From Bacteroidota bacterium (GTDB lineage Bacteria; Bacteroidota; Bacteroidia; Bacteroidales; Prolixibacteraceae): DNA of 9,271 nucleotides. Under the pieces are notes generated by a model. It was not told where the DNA came from and made no database searches. It was given only the letters and a program-made list of their open reading frames with translations. Where the stretch lies: the NCBI GenBank assembly GCA_030691295.1, contig JAUYEQ010000598.1, forward strand, positions 1 through 9,271, read 5' to 3'. How positions within the stretch are numbered: position 1 is the stretch's first letter; each line of letters opens with the position of its first letter. Made by a program: the position numbers and the translations under genes. Below are positions 5,931-9,271 of this stretch, one piece after another.

Positions 5931-6383
5931 TTATTCTTTTTTTTTCGAATCTAATATTATCGTCACCGGACCATCATTCACCAGCGAAACTTCCATGTGA
6001 GCGCCGAAAATACCGGTTCCGATCGGTCTGCCAAGCATTTTGCTGAATTCGTAAACCAGTTGTTCGTAGAGCGGAATGGCGGTTTCGGGTCGGGCAGCGC
6101 GAATGTACGATGGCCGGTTTCCCTTTTTTGTTGAGGCGTGCAAAGTAAACTGGCTAACCACGATCATTTCGCCTGAAATGTCCTGAACAGAAAGGTTCAT
6201 CAAGCCTTCCGTGTCCCCGAATATTCGCAACTGGCAAACCTTTTTTACCAGCCAGTCAATGTCTTCCGAGGAATCAGCGTCTTCAATTCCGGCCAGAATC
6301 AGCAATCCGTTTCCAATTTCCGAAACTACCAATTCGTCAACCTTGACCGATGCCGAACTTACCCGTTGAATCACCAATCTCAT
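5931..6383 (-). CDS. dtd: D-aminoacyl-tRNA deacylase (DTD)
   Basis: The 150-residue protein hydrolyses D-amino acids (and glycine mischarged on tRNA-Ala) from tRNA, protecting translation; it acts in the cytoplasm as a homodimer. Length is typical (about 145-150). The fold signatures are all there: MRLVIQRVSSASV at the start, SQFTL (77-81), GNRPSY (88-93), GAHMEVSLVNDGPVT (127-141) with the Gly138-cisPro139 element that rejects L-aminoacyl-tRNA. The C-terminus KKKE is encoded by a run of nine A on the coding strand, a slippage-prone tail that sits next to a palindromic repeat. It is the first gene of the leftward block and diverges from the TonB-dependent receptor. A possible -7 element TAATATTG (minus strand, 6400-6407) has one mismatch to TAnnTTTG and is only tentative. 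Identification is firm. Confidence -1.
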   Translation of the reverse strand: MRLVIQRVSSASVKVDELVVSEIGNGLLILAGIEDADSSEDIDWLVKKVCQLRIFGDTEGLMNLSVQDISGEMIVVSQFTLHASTKKGNRPSYIRAARPETAIPLYEQLVYEFSKMLGRPIGTGIFGAHMEVSLVNDGPVTIILDSKKKE

Positions 6384-6432
6384 AGAATCAATTTTCAGGC
6401 AATATTATAAAAAACAAATGGTACGGTTAAAC

Positions 6433-6460
6433 TTTGAGAGTTATATCTTGTTTAAGTTTG
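6433..6460 (+). promoter_or_regulatory. Bacteroidota-type promoter for the TonB-dependent receptor
   Basis: TTTG (6433-6436) and TAAGTTTG (6453-6460) match the -33 and -7 consensus (TTTG and TAnnTTTG) exactly, 16 bases apart. The expected start is near 6467, giving a leader of about 37 bases before the ATG at 6504. Confidence -1.
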
Positions 6461-6482
6461 CATTTCAATAATTAAACAAGAT
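6445..6482. promoter_or_regulatory. 11-bp perfect inverted repeat over the receptor promoter, candidate operator
   Basis: ATCTTGTTTAA (6445-6455) and TTAAACAAGAT (6472-6482) are exact reverse complements separated by 16 bases. The left arm overlaps the first bases of the -7 element and the right arm lies in the 5' leader. As DNA it could bind a dimeric regulator across the start point; only the right arm would be in the RNA, so an RNA hairpin is unlikely. Function is inferred. Confidence -1.
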
Positions 6483-6503
6483 TCTTCCAAATTAAAGATT
6501 GAT

Positions 6504-8888
6504 ATGAAAAAATTGATTTTACTGGTTATTATTTTAATAAGTTATCAAACCGCTTTGCAGGCGCAACAGGCTACGCTGAAAGGACGTGTTTTTGATGCCG
6601 TGAGCAACGAGCCATTGCCTTTTGTAAATGTAATTGTTACCGGAACCACCATCGGAACCGCCACCGATATTGACGGAAATTTCCAGTTGGTAGGTCTCTC
6701 CCCCGGATTTGTTCGCATACAGGCTTCGTTTGTGGGTTATCAAAGTGCGCTTTCGGCTCAAATTGAGGTTAGCAATGCTAAAGTTGCCTTCCTCGAAATA
6801 CAGATGGAACAAACGGATACCAAAATTGAAGAGGTGACTGTGAATGCATCGCCTTTTCGTAAGACTGAAGAAAGCCCTGTTTCGCTGAAAACCATTGGCA
6901 TTGCCGAGATTGAAAAAAGTCCGGGTGCGAACCGCGATATTTCCAAGGTTATCCAGTCGTTTGCCGGAGTTTTATCGTCCCCATCCTTCAGAAACGACAT
7001 CATTATTCGTGGTGGGGGACCGTCGGAAAGCAGGTTTTACCTCGATGGAGTTGAAGTTCCGAACATCAACCATTTTGCAACGCAGGGCGCGTCGGGTGGG
7101 GCTGTTGGAATCCTGAATGCCGACCTGATTCGCGAAGTGAATTATTATTCCGGAGCATTTCCTTCCAATCGTGGAAATGCCTTGAGCGGTGTATTCGAGT
7201 TTGCGCAGGTGGACGGAAATGCTGACAAACTTCGATTTAGAGGAAGTTTGGGTGCTGCAGAGGTTTCAGCAACATTTGATGGCCCGTTAAGCGAAAAAAC
7301 TTCTTTCATTGTTTCGGCGCGTCGTTCATACCTGAAATTGCTTTTCACTGCATTGAAGTTGCCTTTTTTGCCCACGTTTAACGACATGCAGTTCAAGGTA
7401 AAAACTCGTTTTGATGCCAAAAATGAACTTACTTTTATTGGCTTGGGCGCTCTCGACCAAAACGAACTGAATCTGGATATTAAAAATCCGGACGAACAGC
7501 AGACCTACATCCTTGGTCAGTTGCCTGAGAATAATCAGTGGAGCTACACGCTGGGTGCTGTTTACAAGCATTTCAGAGATAACAGTTACCAAACGATGGT
7601 GGTCAGTCGCAGTCAGTTGAGCAATACAGCAACCAAATATTTTGAGAACGACGAAAGTTCGGAAAGCAATAAAATTCTGGATTATACTTCGCAGGAAGTG
7701 GAGAATAAAATCAGGTTCGAAAACAACATGCGAATGGATGGTTTCAAGGCAAATATTGGCGCCAATATCGATTTTGCGCAATACCGCAATACCACTTTGC
7801 AGAAACGTTTTTACGATGGAAATATCCTGAATGTGAATTACGATACCGAACTGAATCTGATCAAATACGGACTTTTCGGGCAGGTCAGCCATGTTTTTTG
7901 GGCTGAACGGTTGACACTTTCTGCCGGGTTCAGGATGGATGCGAACAACTATTCTTCAGGAATGAATAACCCGCTGAAACAGTTTTCTCCACGAATTTCG
8001 GCTTCGTACCAACTGACTCCGGAATGGAGCCTGAACCTGAACACCGGAAGATACTTTCAGTTACCGGCCTACACCACTTTGGGATACCAGCAGAACAACG
8101 AGTTTGTGAATAAAAACAACCAATTGAAATACATTTCGGCGGATCATTATATTGGTGGATTAGAATTTAAACCGGCAACCGCGGTGCAATTTTCAGTTGA
8201 AGGATTTTTCAAGAACTATCAGGATTATCCATTCTCGGTCAGAGACCAAATTTCGCTTGCCAACAAAGGTGCAGACTATGGCGTAATTGGCGACGAGGAA
8301 GTAACGTCAACTTCAAAAGGGCGTGCTTATGGTGGCGAGTTTCAGGCTCGAATCAGTTCAGCGAAAGGGTACAATTTGAACTTGTCGTACACCTTGGTGC
8401 GCAGCGAATTCCAGGATGGAAACAACCAGTATATTGTTTCGGCCTGGGATAGCAAACACATTTTGAGTATGACCGGAAGTGCAGCCTTGAAGCGGGGCTG
8501 GCAAGTTGGTACACGATTCCGGTTTGTGGGCGGACTGCCTTACACGCCTTATGATTTGAATCGCTCTTCGCTCATTTCAGCATGGAACCTGAGCGGTGGA
8601 CCATATCTGGATAATTCCAAACTAAATTCCAATCGCTTCGGTGTTTTCCACCAGTTGGATGTACGGGTTGACAAAGCGTATTACCTGAAAAAGATGACCT
8701 TGAAAGTTTACCTCGACATCCAAAATCTGTATAATTTTCAGGCACAATCATTAGACATTGTTTTGCGCGAAACCGATGCCAACGGAAACTTCCTGACTGC
8801 GGATAACGGTACCAGATACGTTCTTCGAAGTGTCAAAAATCCTTCAGGAACGGTGTTGCCAACAATAGGGGTACAGATAGAATTTTAG
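6504..8888 (+). CDS. TonB-dependent outer-membrane receptor with carboxypeptidase-regulatory-like N-terminal domain
   Basis: The 794-residue protein should be an outer-membrane beta-barrel importing a substrate with energy from TonB. Residues 1-20 are a signal peptide (MKK, hydrophobic core, LQA before QQ). Residues about 24-105 are a CarboxypepD_reg-like domain (GRVFDAVSNEPLPFVNV, DIDGNFQL, VGYQ). KIEEVTVNAS (107-116) is the usual TonB-box-like link. The plug spans about 118-235 with IIIRGGGPSESRFYLDGVEVPNINHF (167-191) and EVNYYSGAFPSNRGNALSGV (211-230). The rest is barrel, ending in IEF with the terminal Phe typical of outer-membrane proteins. It is shorter than SusC and no SusD gene is seen, so glycan uptake of the SusCD type is not suggested; the substrate is unknown. 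The RGGGP...YLDG...NHFATQG plug resembles receptors found next to DUF4249 genes, and a DUF4249-like gene indeed follows, but in the opposite direction one base away. It has its own promoter and a candidate operator. Confidence -1.
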   Translation: MKKLILLVIILISYQTALQAQQATLKGRVFDAVSNEPLPFVNVIVTGTTIGTATDIDGNFQLVGLSPGFVRIQASFVGYQSALSAQIEVSNAKVAFLEIQMEQTDTKIEEVTVNASPFRKTEESPVSLKTIGIAEIEKSPGANRDISKVIQSFAGVLSSPSFRNDIIIRGGGPSESRFYLDGVEVPNINHFATQGASGGAVGILNADLIREVNYYSGAFPSNRGNALSGVFEFAQVDGNADKLRFRGSLGAAEVSATFDGPLSEKTSFIVSARRSYLKLLFTALKLPFLPTFNDMQFKVKTRFDAKNELTFIGLGALDQNELNLDIKNPDEQQTYILGQLPENNQWSYTLGAVYKHFRDNSYQTMVVSRSQLSNTATKYFENDESSESNKILDYTSQEVENKIRFENNMRMDGFKANIGANIDFAQYRNTTLQKRFYDGNILNVNYDTELNLIKYGLFGQVSHVFWAERLTLSAGFRMDANNYSSGMNNPLKQFSPRISASYQLTPEWSLNLNTGRYFQLPAYTTLGYQQNNEFVNKNNQLKYISADHYIGGLEFKPATAVQFSVEGFFKNYQDYPFSVRDQISLANKGADYGVIGDEEVTSTSKGRAYGGEFQARISSAKGYNLNLSYTLVRSEFQDGNNQYIVSAWDSKHILSMTGSAALKRGWQVGTRFRFVGGLPYTPYDLNRSSLISAWNLSGGPYLDNSKLNSNRFGVFHQLDVRVDKAYYLKKMTLKVYLDIQNLYNFQAQSLDIVLRETDANGNFLTADNGTRYVLRSVKNPSGTVLPTIGVQIEF

Positions 8889-8889
8889 A

Positions 8890-9271
8890 TTATGGTTTCC
8901 TCAACTGATCTTCCAACTTCTGGTCGATTATTATTTCATTCGAAACAGAAACATCACGCGCGGTAAATAAACCAAGTACCGGTTTGCCGTCGCTGGAGGT
9001 AAAGTTGCTCTTGATGTTTGCCGGAGGAACGCTGAACAGCGATCCGGTGCTGCTTTGATTGATCATCTGGAAATAAAAGAAGTAGGCAAACTTCGAAATG
9101 GAAGTGTGTTTCACGAAAATGGTGTCACCGAGGTTCAGCTTGCGTTCTTTGGCTGCTTTTTTTGTATCGTGAAAATCGGTATAAACTTCCAATCCTGAAA
9201 TGTAATTGCCGTCCACAAATTCGTCGCTGGCAACAGCCAGTCTGGATCCATTTGTAACCAGCGAATCGTTC
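8890..9271 (-). CDS. DUF4249-like protein, C-terminal part (5' end outside window)
   Basis: The frame is open from the right edge to TAA at 8890-8892, giving 126 C-terminal residues. A GTG at 9216 is in frame, but coding continues upstream of it (the preceding residues read SLVTNGSRLAVASDEF), so it is not the start. The pattern GDTIFVKHTSISKFAYFFYFQM, then SVPPANIKSNFTSSDGKPVLGLFTARDV, matches my memory of the C-terminus of DUF4249 proteins: a GDTV strand, a SIS.xAYxYY helix, a P-A-N-I...N segment and an LGxFxA strand. These are putative lipoproteins of unknown function commonly encoded beside TonB-dependent receptors in Bacteroidota. The N-terminal lipobox would lie outside the window. It converges on the receptor gene with a one-base gap and no terminator between them. 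Family call is fairly likely, role unknown. Confidence -1.
   Translation of the reverse strand, partial: NDSLVTNGSRLAVASDEFVDGNYISGLEVYTDFHDTKKAAKERKLNLGDTIFVKHTSISKFAYFFYFQMINQSSTGSLFSVPPANIKSNFTSSDGKPVLGLFTARDVSVSNEIIIDQKLEDQLRKP

Noticed and set aside
5937..5945. Run of nine T (A9 on the coding strand) at the dtd 3' end as programmed frameshift
   Set aside because: It is three codons before the stop and downstream of all motifs, so slippage would hardly change the product.
5751..6000. Two short plus-strand open frames in the dtd-mazG gap
   Set aside because: They translate the palindromic repeats and run into the antisense of dtd; no protein-like pattern.
7326..7892. 188-residue minus-strand open frame inside the receptor gene
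   Set aside because: It is fully antisense to the beta-barrel coding sequence of the TonB-dependent receptor and shows no domain.
9214..9216. GTG as start of a 108-residue protein
   Set aside because: The frame stays open upstream to the window edge with family-like residues, so the GTG is an internal Val codon.

Overview
The window looks like chromosomal DNA from a member of the Bacteroidota, probably a Marinilabiliales/Bacteroidales relative. The clues are a TonB-dependent receptor with an N-terminal carboxypeptidase-regulatory-like domain, a DUF4249-type gene next to it, promoter elements of the TAnnTTTG type, A/T-rich start regions without clear Shine-Dalgarno sequences, and GC-rich palindromic repeats in otherwise moderate-GC DNA. 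The order is an inference from overall style; the sequence has no rRNA or marker gene to settle it.

Left block (1-3705, minus strand). A candidate promoter with a 15-nt palindrome near its start point precedes a short truncated Bro-N (phage-antirepressor-like) gene. This is followed by ppc (phosphoenolpyruvate carboxylase) and then a gene for an LCIB-type beta-carbonic anhydrase that runs off the left edge. The carbonic anhydrase would make bicarbonate from CO2, and bicarbonate is the substrate of PEP carboxylase, so the pair reads as a two-step anaplerotic carbon-fixation module. The two reading frames are in register and separated only by one TAG and 17 sense codons.

Middle block (3674-6383, minus strand). 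In transcription order this holds dtd (D-aminoacyl-tRNA deacylase), a MazG-like nucleotide pyrophosphohydrolase, deoC (deoxyribose-phosphate aldolase) and tpx (thiol peroxidase), closed by a strong intrinsic terminator. The theme is metabolite and damage clean-up. The block carries several repeats: one GC-rich palindromic element has landed in frame inside the MazG-like gene, a related copy in the opposite orientation abuts the dtd stop codon, and other palindromes fill the 317-bp dtd-mazG gap. A cluster of GTTTAAAGTTT copies lies between mazG and deoC.

Right block (6384-9271). A divergent promoter with an 11-bp perfect inverted repeat over its -7 element drives a 794-residue TonB-dependent outer-membrane receptor. 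It ends one base from a convergent gene, cut by the right edge, whose product resembles the C-terminal part of DUF4249 lipoproteins. No RNA genes, insertion sequences or CRISPR arrays were seen. The ppc-carbonic anhydrase pairing and the palindromic repeat inside mazG are the most noteworthy items.
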